The notes below the pieces were generated by a model. That model was given only the letters and a program-made list of their open reading frames with translations, did no database searches and was not told the origin of the DNA. From assembly GCF_002335445.1 (NCBI RefSeq), contig NZ_BDME01000001.1, positions 744,001-808,000 of the forward strand: DNA of 64,000 nt, in the 5' to 3' direction. Position 1 is the first letter of the stretch. Every line of letters begins with the position of its first letter. This stretch comes from Lebetimonas natsushimae (lineage in GTDB: Bacteria; Campylobacterota; Campylobacteria; Campylobacterales; Nautiliaceae). Made by a program: the position numbers and the translations under genes. Positions 26,254 through 35,275 of this stretch are shown here, one piece after another.

Positions 26254-27000
26254 ATTATAAAGCTTGAAAGTATTGATTTTTATTATGATGAAAAGGTGCT
26301 TGATGATATAAATTTAAAAATTAAAAAAAATGAAAAAATTTCAGTTCTCGGAAGCAACGGAAGCGGAAAATCTACCCTTTTAAGGGTTTTAGCGGGGCTT
26401 TATTTTGCAAAAAAAGGCAATTATTTTTTTGAAGGGGTAAAAGTCAATAAAAAAATAGCAAAAAAATTAAGAAAAAAAATAGGAATCCTTTTTCAAAATC
26501 CCGATTCTATGATTTTTAATCCCACAGTTTATGATGAAATTGCTTTTTCACTTAAAGAGTTTGGTTTTGATGATATTGATGACAGGGTTATAGAAATTGC
26601 CAAAAAATTTCATATTGAAAAATATTTAAGTAAATCTCCTATTAATTTAAGCGGCGGGGAAAAACAGAAAGTTATGCTGGCGGCCATTTTGGTTTATGAG
26701 CCTGAAGTTTTGCTTTTGGATGAACCTACCACGGCAATGGACCCTAAAACTACCGGATGGTTTATCGATTTTTTACTGGAACTTGATAAAACGGTTGTTT
26801 TGGCCACCCATGATTTAAGCGTTGCATATGAGACAACCGACAGGGCTGTAGTAATGAGTGAAGGGCATAAGATTATTTATGACGGGGATATGGATGATCT
26901 TATGAAAAATTTAGATATTCTGTTAGAGGCTAATTTAATACACAAACATAAACACAGGCATAAAAATTTTATCCATTCACATTACCATTTACATTTTTAG
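26224..27000 (+). CDS. cbiO: ECF transporter ATPase, CbiO/NikO family, with His-rich tail
   Basis: 258 residues. Walker A GSNGSGKST near 44, Q-loop LFQNPDSMIFNPTVYDEI, signature LSGGEKQK, Walker B VLLLDEPTTAMDP and switch LATHDLSVAYE are all intact. The C-terminus is very His-rich (HKHKHRHKNFIHSHYHLHF, nine His in 19 residues), suggesting Ni2+/Co2+ binding for storage, sensing or delivery. The start is uncertain: ATG at 26224 adds MKNGDWR from the 7-bp repeat, while ATG at 26245 begins MENIIKLESIDFYY, closer to the family. It hydrolyses ATP to drive metal uptake. Confidence 0.93.
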   Translation: MKNGDWRMENIIKLESIDFYYDEKVLDDINLKIKKNEKISVLGSNGSGKSTLLRVLAGLYFAKKGNYFFEGVKVNKKIAKKLRKKIGILFQNPDSMIFNPTVYDEIAFSLKEFGFDDIDDRVIEIAKKFHIEKYLSKSPINLSGGEKQKVMLAAILVYEPEVLLLDEPTTAMDPKTTGWFIDFLLELDKTVVLATHDLSVAYETTDRAVVMSEGHKIIYDGDMDDLMKNLDILLEANLIHKHKHRHKNFIHSHYHLHF

Positions 27001-27054
27001 TCCTTTTTTTATATAAGAAAAATTTATTTTTATAATTTTTTAATTATTTTTGGA

Positions 27055-27060
27055 TATAAT
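27055..27060 (+). promoter_or_regulatory. -10 element of the hypBCDE-ubiE operon
   Basis: GGATATAATG with TATAAT at 27055-27060, 41 bp before the hypB ATG, with T-rich periodic sequence upstream as in Campylobacterota sigma-70 promoters. The 101-bp gap separates the importer operon from hypB. Confidence 0.5.
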
Positions 27061-27101
27061 GCATAAAAATAAAAATGAATAATTATTTATAAGGAGTATA
27101 A

Positions 27102-27818
27102 ATGAAAGAAAATTTAATCAATGAAGATATTAAAAATAATCCTCAACTTAATCATAAAGTTACAGTTATTGAAAAAATATTAAGTAAAAATAACAAAATG
27201 GCTGATGAAATAAGAAGCGAATTTGATAAACATCAAATTACATGTTTTAACATGATGAGCTCTCCTGGTAGCGGAAAAACCACAACTCTTGAAAATTTGG
27301 CCGATAAATTGCCTTACAAATTTGCTGTAATTGAGGGTGATTTGGAAACAAGCAGGGATGCAGACAGAATTAGAAACAAAGGTATTTGGTCTTTTCAACT
27401 CCAAACCGGAAGGGCGTGTCATCTTGATGCCGGAATGGTAAAAAACGCAATGCCTCATTTTCCTTATGAAAATACAGAAATTGCTTTTATTGAAAATGTT
27501 GGAAATCTTGTATGTCCTGCAAGTTATGATGTAGGTGCTCATTACAATATGGTATTTGTAAGTGTGCCTGAGGGGGATGATAAAATTGAAAAATATCCTG
27601 TAATGTTTAGAAAAGCTGATATAGTAGTAATTACAAAATGTGATATGCTTGAATTTTTTGATTTTGATGTCAAAAGGGCAAAAGAGGCTGCTGATAAGCT
27701 TAAACCGGGAGTACCTGTAGTGCTTTTAAATAATAAAACTGGTGAGGGACTCGATGAAATTATTAACTGGATAAGTGAAAAAAGAAAAGAACATCTAAAG
27801 AATTTAAAGGATAAATAA
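27102..27818 (+). CDS. hypB: Hydrogenase nickel incorporation GTPase HypB
   Basis: 238 residues. P-loop MSSPGSGKTTTLENL near 50, ENVGNLVCPASYDVG and ITKCDMLEFFDFD are typical of the SIMIBI-class GTPase HypB. The N-terminal region has no His-rich stretch, unlike some homologues. The His-rich tail of the neighbouring CbiO may play that part; this is speculation. It loads Ni2+ with HypA into hydrogenases. Stop and hypC start share an A (TAATG). Confidence 0.96.
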   Translation: MKENLINEDIKNNPQLNHKVTVIEKILSKNNKMADEIRSEFDKHQITCFNMMSSPGSGKTTTLENLADKLPYKFAVIEGDLETSRDADRIRNKGIWSFQLQTGRACHLDAGMVKNAMPHFPYENTEIAFIENVGNLVCPASYDVGAHYNMVFVSVPEGDDKIEKYPVMFRKADIVVITKCDMLEFFDFDVKRAKEAADKLKPGVPVVLLNNKTGEGLDEIINWISEKRKEHLKNLKDK

Positions 27819-28126
27819 TGTGTTTGGCAATTCCAAGTAAAGTTTTAAAAGTAGATGAAAATAATATGGCTGAGGTTGATACTTTAGGAGTTAAAAGGAC
27901 AGTAAGTCTTGATTTGATACAAGAAGAGGTAAAACCCGGAGATTATGTATTAATTCATGTCGGATATGCAATGAGTAAAATTGATGAAAAATTTGCACTT
28001 GAAAGTATAGAAGTTTATAAACAGTTAGCAGAAGCTGCTGCAATGGAAGAGGATGCCATTTCTCCTGAGAAACTGGTAAATGAAGACGGACCTCTTCTTT
28101 ATAAACCGAAGGCAGAGGATGAGTAA
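27818..28126 (+). CDS. hypC: Hydrogenase assembly chaperone HypC
   Basis: 102 residues. The N-terminus MCLAIPSKVLKV has the essential Cys2 that binds the large-subunit precursor and HypD. The OB-fold core continues through VLIHVGYAMSKID. The C-terminal tail is about 20 residues longer than usual. It carries Fe(CN)2CO with HypD. It overlaps hypD by 8 bp. Confidence 0.95.
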   Translation: MCLAIPSKVLKVDENNMAEVDTLGVKRTVSLDLIQEEVKPGDYVLIHVGYAMSKIDEKFALESIEVYKQLAEAAAMEEDAISPEKLVNEDGPLLYKPKAEDE

Positions 28127-29237
28127 TTTAACTCTTAAAGACTTATATACGAAATTTAGAGATCCTGCCACCATTAAGGCTTTAGCAAAAGAGATTCATA
28201 AACTGGCTGATAAGCTTGATGAACCTATGAGAGTAATGGAAATATGCGGAGGTCATACGCATACAATTATGAAATACGGTATAAAACAACTAATGCCTGA
28301 AAATATTGAATTTATCCATGGACCTGGTTGTCCTGTTTGTGTTATGCCAAAAGAGAGAATAGACCATGCCATTACTTTAGCTAAACAGCCGGGTGTAATT
28401 CTGACTACTCTTGGTGATATGATAAGAGTACCCGGAAGTAAATCAAGCCTTGCAAAAACAAGGGCTGATGGTTATGATATAAGGCCTCTTCATTCAACAT
28501 TTGACGTACTCAATATTGCAAAAAAAAATCCGGATAAGAAAGTTATATTTTTTGCAATAGGGTTTGAAACCACAACTCCAATGACGGCAGCTCTTATGAA
28601 AAGGGCTTTTAATGAAGGAATAAAAAACATTTATTATCATATAAACCATGTTCTAACACCTCCTCCTATGAGGGCGATAATGGACAGTGGAGAAGCCAGG
28701 ATAAATGCTTTTATAGCCCCAAGTCATGTAAGTGTAATAATCGGGGCTAAAAGTTACCAGTTTTTAGTAGATGAATATAATACTCCTGTGGTGGTTGCAG
28801 GATTTGAGCCTGTTGATGTGATGGAGAGTATTTTAATGCTTGTAAAACAAAAGCTTCAAAATTATCCAAGGGTGGAAAATCAGTATAAAAGGGCTGCCAC
28901 TTGGGATGGTAATGTATTGGCTCAACAGATGACAGAAGAATTTATGGAAATTAGGGACACTTTTAGATGGAGAGGGTTAGGAGACATTCCGAAATCCGCA
29001 CTCAAACTTAAAGACAAATATGCCCAGTTTGATGCGGAAAAGATTTATGCTAATGTATTGCCAAATGAGCATATTGATGATCATAAACTATGTATTTGCG
29101 GGAAAATTTTAAAAGGATTGGCAAAACCAACCGACTGCAAAGTATTCGGGACTGCCTGCACACCTTCTAGTCCGCTTGGAAGCTGTATGGTAAGTGATGA
29201 AGGTGCATGCAATGCTTATTACAGATATGCAAGATAA
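28119..29237 (+). CDS. hypD: Hydrogenase formation protein HypD
   Basis: 372 residues from ATG at 28119, inside the hypC end; the frame is open earlier but overlaps hypC further. Diagnostic motifs: MEICGGHTHTIMKYG, IHGPGCPVCVMP, AIGFETTTPMTAA, VVAGFEPVDVM, and C-terminal iron-sulfur cysteines (CICGKILKG, CKVFGTACTPSSPLGSCMVSDEGACNAYY). It is the scaffold on which the Fe(CN)2CO unit is built. Confidence 0.96.
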   Translation: MSNLTLKDLYTKFRDPATIKALAKEIHKLADKLDEPMRVMEICGGHTHTIMKYGIKQLMPENIEFIHGPGCPVCVMPKERIDHAITLAKQPGVILTTLGDMIRVPGSKSSLAKTRADGYDIRPLHSTFDVLNIAKKNPDKKVIFFAIGFETTTPMTAALMKRAFNEGIKNIYYHINHVLTPPPMRAIMDSGEARINAFIAPSHVSVIIGAKSYQFLVDEYNTPVVVAGFEPVDVMESILMLVKQKLQNYPRVENQYKRAATWDGNVLAQQMTEEFMEIRDTFRWRGLGDIPKSALKLKDKYAQFDAEKIYANVLPNEHIDDHKLCICGKILKGLAKPTDCKVFGTACTPSSPLGSCMVSDEGACNAYYRYAR

Positions 29238-29246
29238 AGGATAAAA

Positions 29247-30230
29247 ATGGCTGATAAAATAACCTTGGCTTATGGCGGTGGAGGAGAAGAGACAAATAAA
29301 TTAATCAACGAGCTTTTTTATAAACATTTCAATAATGATATTTTAACAAGTGCAGAAGATGCCGCTGTTGTAAATGCTAATGGAAAAATTGCTTTTACTA
29401 CGGATTCATTTACGGTAAGTCCGTTGTTTTTTAACGGAGGAAATATTGGTAAACTTGCAATTGCCGGGACTTGCAATGATTTGGCTATGATGGGGGCAAA
29501 ACCTGAATATATTAGCTGCGGATTTATGATAGAAGAGGGGCTTGATTTTGAAACACTTGAAAAGATTGTAAAAACTATGAGTGAAGAATTAAGTAAAGTC
29601 GGTGCTAAAATAGTCTGCGGAGATACAAAAGTTGTACCTGCCGGAAGTGTGGATAAAATATTTATCAATACATCAGGAATTGGACATATTAAAAAAGAAA
29701 ACATCTCAGCCCATAATTTAAAAAAGGGAGATGTAATACTGGTTAGCCGTGATATAGGTAAACACGGAAGCGTAATTATGGCTCACAGGTATAATGTGGA
29801 AACTACAGCACAGAGTGACTGTAAACTTTTGTGGGATGAGGTAAATGCTTTAATAGAAGCCGGAATTGATATAAAAGCTCTTCGTGATGCAACAAGAGGC
29901 GGACTTAGTGCGGTTTTGAACGAATGGGCAAATGCAAGTGATGTTGGTATTGAAATAGAGGAAGATAAAGTACCTGTAAGTGATGAGGTAACTGGTCTTT
30001 GTGAAATTTTTGGATTTGAGCCTATGGATTTGGCAAATGAGGGAGCATTTATTGTGGCAGTTAGTCAAAATGATGCAAAAAAAGCTGAGGAGTTACTTAA
30101 AAAATTTAATTCAAATGCCTCAATTATCGGGACAGTAACTGATGGAAACAGAGTTGTATTGAAATCGCCTTGGGGAAGTAGCAGATATATTGAACTTCCT
30201 AAAGGCGAATTATTACCAAGGATATGTTAA
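29247..30230 (+). CDS. hypE: Hydrogenase expression/formation protein HypE
   Basis: 327 residues. PurM/AIR-synthase-like fold with AYGGGGEETNKLI near the start, FTTDSFTVSPLFF, GDTKVVP and DATRGGLSAVLNEWA. The C-terminus ends PRIC, whose terminal Cys accepts the carbamoyl group from HypF and becomes the thiocyanate. It works with HypF, HypC and HypD. Its stop overlaps the ubiE start. Confidence 0.96.
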   Translation: MADKITLAYGGGGEETNKLINELFYKHFNNDILTSAEDAAVVNANGKIAFTTDSFTVSPLFFNGGNIGKLAIAGTCNDLAMMGAKPEYISCGFMIEEGLDFETLEKIVKTMSEELSKVGAKIVCGDTKVVPAGSVDKIFINTSGIGHIKKENISAHNLKKGDVILVSRDIGKHGSVIMAHRYNVETTAQSDCKLLWDEVNALIEAGIDIKALRDATRGGLSAVLNEWANASDVGIEIEEDKVPVSDEVTGLCEIFGFEPMDLANEGAFIVAVSQNDAKKAEELLKKFNSNASIIGTVTDGNRVVLKSPWGSSRYIELPKGELLPRIC

Positions 30231-30922
30231 TGCAGAAAAAAATTGTAGAAATGTTTGATTCCATTGCTCCAAAATATGATATTGCTAATAGAATTTTAAG
30301 TCTTGGTATTGATATAAAATGGAGAAAAGAAGCAATTGAAGAAACTGTGAAAGATATTGATAAAAATAATATAAGAATACTAGATGTTGCCTGTGGTACA
30401 GGAGATATGATAGGTATTTGGCAAAAAACAATAAAAAACAAAACATTAAAAATATGTGGGCTTGATCCAAGTAAAGGAATGCTTGAAGTTGCAAAAAAAA
30501 GATTTCCACAGATTACTTTTTATAATGCATATGCCACTGAAATACCATGTGAAGACAGTTCTTTTGATGTAATTTCTATTTCTTTTGGAATAAGAAATGT
30601 TTTAGAAATTGAAAAAGCATTGAATGAATTCAATAGGATTTTAGATAAAAACGGTAGATTATTGATTTTGGAATTTGTAAGGGATAATAAAAATAAAAAA
30701 CTAAGAAAATGTATCGATTTTTATACAAATAAATTTTTACCAAAAATCGGAGGTATTATTACAAAAAATAAAGAAGCATATGAATATCTGCCAAAATCAA
30801 TAGAAAATTTTTATACAGTTGAAGAATTAAGTAATTTATTAAAAAAAGCTGGTTTTGAAATTAAAAAAGTAAAATTATTTAATTTTTCACAAGTAGCAAT
30901 GATAATTGCACAAAAAATATAA
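30224..30922 (+). CDS. ubiE: Ubiquinone/menaquinone C-methyltransferase UbiE/MenG
   Basis: 232 residues. The N-terminus VEMFDSIAPKYDIANRILSLG is the UbiE signature. The SAM site is LDVACGTGDM near 50, then FGIRNVLEIEKAL and a C-terminal TVEELSNLLKKAGF. It performs the last C-methylation in menaquinone synthesis, the quinone reduced by HydC. The start is ATG at 30224 (overlapping hypE) or 30230. Confidence 0.94.
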   Translation: MLMQKKIVEMFDSIAPKYDIANRILSLGIDIKWRKEAIEETVKDIDKNNIRILDVACGTGDMIGIWQKTIKNKTLKICGLDPSKGMLEVAKKRFPQITFYNAYATEIPCEDSSFDVISISFGIRNVLEIEKALNEFNRILDKNGRLLILEFVRDNKNKKLRKCIDFYTNKFLPKIGGIITKNKEAYEYLPKSIENFYTVEELSNLLKKAGFEIKKVKLFNFSQVAMIIAQKI

Positions 30923-30945
30923 TTTTTCTTTTTTATTAACTTCTT

Positions 30946-32949
30946 TCATTTTTTTGTATTTTTTAAGACTTTTAAAAATTCTTCTTTACTTAAAGGTTTA
31001 TAAAAAATATATCCTTGAATTAAATCACATTTATATTTTTTTAAGAATTCTAGCTGTTCAGGATATTCTACCCCTTCTGCAACTACGTGGAAATTTAAGT
31101 TATGAGCCATTGTAATAATAGTTTTAACAATATCCCTAGCTTGAGGTGAAGTAGGTATTTCATCTATAAAAGATTTATCAATTTTGAGCTCATCAAGAGG
31201 GAATTTTTGCAGATATTGAAAAGAAGAATAACCTGTTCCAAAATCATCTATTGAAAGATTAAAGCCATTTTCTTTTAAACAATTCATTACGTCAATAAGT
31301 TTGTGTATATCAGTAATTGTGGCTTCCTCTGTTATTTCTATGGTTATGAAATTGTCAGCAATATTAAATTTTTTTGCATAATGAGTTATTTCCTCACAGA
31401 ATCTTTCAGTTGTGAAATGTGTAGGGGATATATTAATAGCAATATTTTTTAAAGTTGATTGTTTTATGATTTCTTCATAGTCATGAATAAATTTAAAAAC
31501 TTTTTTCATAATTTCTTTTCCAAGATCTATAATTAATCCAGCTTCTTCAGCAATAGGAATAAATTCAGCAGGTGAAAAAAATTCTCCATTATCAGATTTC
31601 ATTCTAACTAATGCTTCTGCAGAATAAACAGTTCCATCTAAGCCACATTTTGGCTGGAAATGTACAATTAAACTATGATTTTTAATTGCAATTCTTAGTA
31701 CCTCTTCAATTCTTAATCTTCTATCGGTGCTAATTTGCATTTTTGGATAAAAAAGTTCTATTTGATTAGGACCTTTTAATTTTGCATGGTAAAGTGCATT
31801 ATCTGCATTTTTTATAATTGTTTCTACACTGCTTTCTTTCCCAAATATCTTAATGCCTATACTTGCACTAATATGATAATTCATATTTTTTATTTTAAAA
31901 GGTTTTTGAATTGTTTTTAATATTTTTTGTGCATAATTTAAAGCATTTTGTTTAGCTTTTTCAATATCGTCACCTATATTTTCTAAAATAAACATAAAAA
32001 CATCGCCGCCTAATCTGCCTATATCTTTTTCATTAGTTTGAAGAGTTAAGAGACGTTTTGCCATATTTTTTAAAATAGCATCTCCAACTTCGTGTCCCAA
32101 AGAATCATTTATAAATTTAAAATGGTCAATATTTATAAGAAATAATGCATGATAGTGTTGTTTTGATTTTTCATTTGTTAATAGTTCATTAATGTGTTTT
32201 TCAATTGCTTTTCTATTAAGTAGATTTGTCAATGAATCGTGAAGAGTTTGATATTCAACTTTTTGATAATTTTTATGAGCTTCTTCACGCATAAAGTTAA
32301 TTGCTTTTACTGTATCATCTAATTCATCGGGTGATTTGTTTTTAGGTCTATCTAACACTAAAGGTGGCTGTTTTTTTGTAATATCAATATTATTGAGATA
32401 ATTTCGTATTTTTACAAGATGTTTTGAAATGAGATTATTAAAAATATAAGTAATGTATATTATCATTATTATTATTAATAACAAAGCTTGAAATACAAGT
32501 AGAATTATAGATGATTTTATTTTTTTTATTACGCTTTCTGTTGAGCTTCCGAGTATGATTTTTCCAAGAAAGAATTTTTTTCCATTATGGTTATAATATA
32601 AATCAATTGTATTTTTTATATCTATATCTTTGTCATTTCCAAGAGTAATAATATTTTTGCCATTTTCATCAGTAATTTTTACAAATTTTATATCATTATC
32701 AACTAAAAATTCATGCGCTTTAATTTTAAGTGCTTTAGTATCAATTCTCCATAATGCTTGTGCGATTATCGATTTATTACTTTTTAGAGTATTTTTAATA
32801 TCTTTTTTGATTTCAGATATTTTTGTTTGGTATTGTTCATAACTAAGTATTATTGAAAATATTAAAGTAGAAATTATTATTACGCTTATAACATGTAAAA
32901 TAAATTTATTTGAGAGTTTGCTTTTTGTATTATTTTTTGTCAGTTTCAT
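30946..32949 (-). CDS. Membrane GGDEF/EAL protein with degenerate GGDEF, probable c-di-GMP phosphodiesterase
   Basis: 667 residues. One membrane helix near 14-36, a periplasmic region of about 110 residues, a second helix near 148-170, and a HAMP-like linker. The GGDEF domain (about 235-395) has GGDVF in place of GG(D/E)EF, so cyclase activity is doubtful. The EAL domain (about 410-660) keeps AEALVRM, ITEEA, DDFGTGYSS, KIDKSF and VAEGVE, so c-di-GMP hydrolysis is likely. Its start overlaps the periplasmic binding-protein gene by 20 bp. That protein may act as its sensory input. Confidence 0.93.
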   Translation of the reverse strand: MKLTKNNTKSKLSNKFILHVISVIIISTLIFSIILSYEQYQTKISEIKKDIKNTLKSNKSIIAQALWRIDTKALKIKAHEFLVDNDIKFVKITDENGKNIITLGNDKDIDIKNTIDLYYNHNGKKFFLGKIILGSSTESVIKKIKSSIILLVFQALLLIIIMIIYITYIFNNLISKHLVKIRNYLNNIDITKKQPPLVLDRPKNKSPDELDDTVKAINFMREEAHKNYQKVEYQTLHDSLTNLLNRKAIEKHINELLTNEKSKQHYHALFLINIDHFKFINDSLGHEVGDAILKNMAKRLLTLQTNEKDIGRLGGDVFMFILENIGDDIEKAKQNALNYAQKILKTIQKPFKIKNMNYHISASIGIKIFGKESSVETIIKNADNALYHAKLKGPNQIELFYPKMQISTDRRLRIEEVLRIAIKNHSLIVHFQPKCGLDGTVYSAEALVRMKSDNGEFFSPAEFIPIAEEAGLIIDLGKEIMKKVFKFIHDYEEIIKQSTLKNIAINISPTHFTTERFCEEITHYAKKFNIADNFITIEITEEATITDIHKLIDVMNCLKENGFNLSIDDFGTGYSSFQYLQKFPLDELKIDKSFIDEIPTSPQARDIVKTIITMAHNLNFHVVAEGVEYPEQLEFLKKYKCDLIQGYIFYKPLSKEEFLKVLKNTKK

Positions 32950-33754
32950 TTTCGTCTTTTATACATAAATTATTAAGATCAGAAAATCCGTGTTTTTCAA
33001 TAATTGAGGCAATAGTACCATCCATTTTCATTTGATTGATAACTTTATTGAATTTATCAAGTATATTTATATATTTTGAATTTTTATTTATTAACAATCT
33101 AAAAGCGACAGTTTTTATTGGACTGTGATTCATTACGATATTTTTATAACCTTCTGAAAGTTTATTTTTTGAGTGAATTTTTTTATGAATAAAGCATCTT
33201 GCTGTATATCCGTTTGCAATATATATATCTGCTCTACCTTTGATTAGCATTTCAAATGCGTTTTCTATATTTGGTACCCATATTATATTACAACCTTTTA
33301 AATTTGCTTTTGTCCATCCGGCGCCAAATGCTTCTACGATAGTAAAGGGTTTTAGCTCTTTTATTGATTTTATTGTCATTATTTCTTTAAAATGAGGATT
33401 GTTTTTATTGACGAAAATATATTCGCTGCTGAGTAAAATTGGGTCTGAAGCTATTGTAAATTTTAGTCTCTCAGGAGTTATTATGGAAATCATAGCATCT
33501 GATATACCATCTTTTACCATTTTTTGCGCTCTTTTCCATGGATAAAGATCAACTTTTAATGGTATATTCATACGATGAAATGCTTCTTTCATAATATCAT
33601 ATAAAATTCCGGCCGGTTTTCCATTTGAATTACGATAAATAAGTGGAGGATAATCTTCATCATCTGTATAATAAAAGGGTTTTGTATTATTTGTAGCATT
33701 AGAAAATGAGAACATTAAGATAAGTATTAATAAAAAATATTTAAAAGTTTTCAT
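32930..33754 (-). CDS. Periplasmic solute-binding protein (family 3 type), likely sensor partner of the GGDEF/EAL protein
   Basis: 274 residues. Signal peptide at 1-20 (MKTFKYFLLILILMFSFSNA). The mature part follows the family-3 binding-protein plan: YPPLIYRNSNGKPAGILYDIMKEAF, DAMISIITPERLKF, and a second lobe with RADIYIANGYTAR. No ABC permease genes are near; the only coupled gene encodes a membrane GGDEF/EAL protein. Binding-protein domains are often fused to such enzymes, so this looks like a split version. Ligand unknown. A perfect FNR-type box lies 42 bp upstream. Confidence 0.88.
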   Translation of the reverse strand: MKTFKYFLLILILMFSFSNATNNTKPFYYTDDEDYPPLIYRNSNGKPAGILYDIMKEAFHRMNIPLKVDLYPWKRAQKMVKDGISDAMISIITPERLKFTIASDPILLSSEYIFVNKNNPHFKEIMTIKSIKELKPFTIVEAFGAGWTKANLKGCNIIWVPNIENAFEMLIKGRADIYIANGYTARCFIHKKIHSKNKLSEGYKNIVMNHSPIKTVAFRLLINKNSKYINILDKFNKVINQMKMDGTIASIIEKHGFSDLNNLCIKDENETDKK

Positions 33755-33779
33755 CTTTTATCCTAAATAATATAAAATT

Positions 33780-33785
33780 ATTATA
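33780..33785 (-). promoter_or_regulatory. -10 element for the binding-protein/GGDEF-EAL operon
   Basis: GCTATAAT on the minus strand, 26 bp before the ATG and 10 bp from the FNR-type box. The inferred transcription start puts the centre of the box near -30. Confidence 0.5.
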
Positions 33786-33795
33786 GCATAAAAAA

Positions 33796-33809
33796 TTGAT
33801 AAACATCAA
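33796..33809. promoter_or_regulatory. Perfect CRP/FNR-family box TTGAT-N4-ATCAA
   Basis: The sequence TTGATAAACATCAA matches the canonical FNR half-sites in both arms. It overlaps the spacer/-35 region of the predicted promoter, a location more typical of repression than activation. It suggests redox, nitrosative or oxygen control of the downstream c-di-GMP module. Confidence 0.65.
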
Positions 33810-34055
33810 AATTTAGTTTATTGATTTTATTTTTGTAAATATTAGAAACATAAAAATTATTATAAATAAATTATAAAGCTTTTTATTTGTGTTTTTATTA
33901 AAATATGAAAATTTTTTTTAGTACTTGCAAAATATTGTGATTGAATGAATTTTTTAAATAAATTTTTTTATAAATTATTTTTTTTATAAAAAAGCAAAGT
34001 TTCGGTATGGTAAACAATAAATTGTCTGAGATTAAATGATTTTAAAAGAAGTATC

Positions 34056-34142
34056 TGGTGCGGCGAGGGGGACTCGAACCCCCACGGGCTTATGCCCACA
34101 AGACCCTCAATCTTGCGCGTCTACCAGTTCCGCCACCGCCGC
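34056..34142 (-). tRNA. tRNA-Leu (anticodon GAG)
   Basis: Class II cloverleaf on the minus strand: acceptor stem GCGGCGG/TCGCCGC, anticodon stem CAAGA/TCTTG around TTGAGGG (anticodon GAG at 34106-34108), a long variable arm (GTGGGC...GCCCGT) and the GGTTCGAGTCC T-loop. The 3' CCA is encoded. Confidence 0.97.
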
Positions 34143-34160
34143 AGACGGATTGTAATTATA

Positions 34161-35234
34161 TCAAATTTTTAAAAAATTTTTAATTCTTTTTACTGCGATT
34201 TCTAAATCTTTTATATCTTTTGTATAGGCTATTCTAATATAATTATTAAAATCACCGAAATCAATACCTGGAGTTACAGCAACTTTTGCAACTTTTAGTA
34301 ATCTATTTGCAAAATCAAAAGAATTATTGGAATATTTTGAAATATCACACCAAAGGTAAAATGCACCATCAGGTTTTGCTATATTAAAAATATTTTTTAA
34401 TTCATTGTATAAAAAATCCCTTCTTTTTTTAAATTCTTTTTTTGTCTTTTCAAGATATTTGTAATCAAATGCACTTAATGCTGCATATTGTGAAATGGTA
34501 GGAGCTGAAATTAATATATTTTGAGCAATGATTTCCGCAGTTCTTACTAAATTATCGGGGAGTATTATCCATCCGATTCTAAATCCAGGCATACAGAAAT
34601 ATTTGCTAAAACCGTTTATTACGATTGCGTTTTTGTTAAATTTTAACGCTGTTGTATACTCTTTTTCATAAACTAATCCGTGATATAGCTCGTCACTAAT
34701 TAAAAGTTTATCATTGTTTTTGCAAAAGTTGCAAATCTGCTTAAGGTTTTCTGAATTAATAACTGTACCTGTCGGGTTGTTTGGACTTGAAATCATTAGA
34801 GTGTCAAATTCTGTGCTTTTTAGTTTTTCTAAATTAATTTGATAATCTGGAAATGAAGTAGGGATATTTATAAATTTTTTATTTTCCAGTTCGGCGAAAT
34901 TTTTATAACAGGGATATCCGGGAGTAGGGGTCGCAATGGTTTTAGTGAAATAAAATGCTATTAAAAAAGCGGTAGATGTTCCGGTTGTAATAATTATATT
35001 TTCAGGATTGACGTCAACATTGTAAAAATTTTTATAATGATTTGCGATTTTTTCTCTTAGGTTTTTTAAGCCTTTGCTTTCTGTATAAAAAAATTTGTTT
35101 TCTTGGACTGCTTTTAATGCCGTGTTTTTTATTTCAGGGGATGGCAATATATCAGGTTCCCCAATTTCTAAATGAATTACATCTTCATATTTTTGGGCTT
35201 CTTTTACAATATCCATTACGATAAACGGTTTCAT
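34161..35234 (-). CDS. PLP-dependent aminotransferase, class I/II
   Basis: 357 residues from ATG at 35234, preceded by AAAGAGGAAAA; the frame is open further upstream into the neighbouring promoter. Motifs: IHLEIGEPDILPSPEI, FFYTESKGLKNLREKIA, TTGTSTAFLIAF, SSPNNPTGTVI, ISDELYHGLVY and the PLP-lysine region NGFSKYFCMPGFRIGW. It is an aspartate/aromatic-type aminotransferase; substrate cannot be settled from sequence. It shares a 41-bp divergent gap with the LysE gene. Confidence 0.92.
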   Translation of the reverse strand: MKPFIVMDIVKEAQKYEDVIHLEIGEPDILPSPEIKNTALKAVQENKFFYTESKGLKNLREKIANHYKNFYNVDVNPENIIITTGTSTAFLIAFYFTKTIATPTPGYPCYKNFAELENKKFINIPTSFPDYQINLEKLKSTEFDTLMISSPNNPTGTVINSENLKQICNFCKNNDKLLISDELYHGLVYEKEYTTALKFNKNAIVINGFSKYFCMPGFRIGWIILPDNLVRTAEIIAQNILISAPTISQYAALSAFDYKYLEKTKKEFKKRRDFLYNELKNIFNIAKPDGAFYLWCDISKYSNNSFDFANRLLKVAKVAVTPGIDFGDFNNYIRIAYTKDIKDLEIAVKRIKNFLKI

Positions 35235-35275
35235 TTTTCCTCTTTTTTTATATAATTTTATCAAAAAGGAGAGTT

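Larger units (their letters stand above)
33755..34055. other. Very AT-rich intergenic region upstream of the binding-protein gene
   Basis: About 300 bp between tRNA-Leu and the binding-protein gene. Besides the promoter and FNR-type box near 33780-33809, only T- and A-runs and the palindrome-like TTTATAAAAAA stretches near 33970-34000 are seen. No coding frame with a ribosome binding site was found on either strand. Confidence 0.5.

Noticed and set aside
32990-33040. CCATTTTCATTTG in the binding-protein gene as another heptamer-repeat copy
   Set aside because: Only a single partial unit matches, and it encodes conserved family residues near the C-terminus, so it is not a tandem tract.
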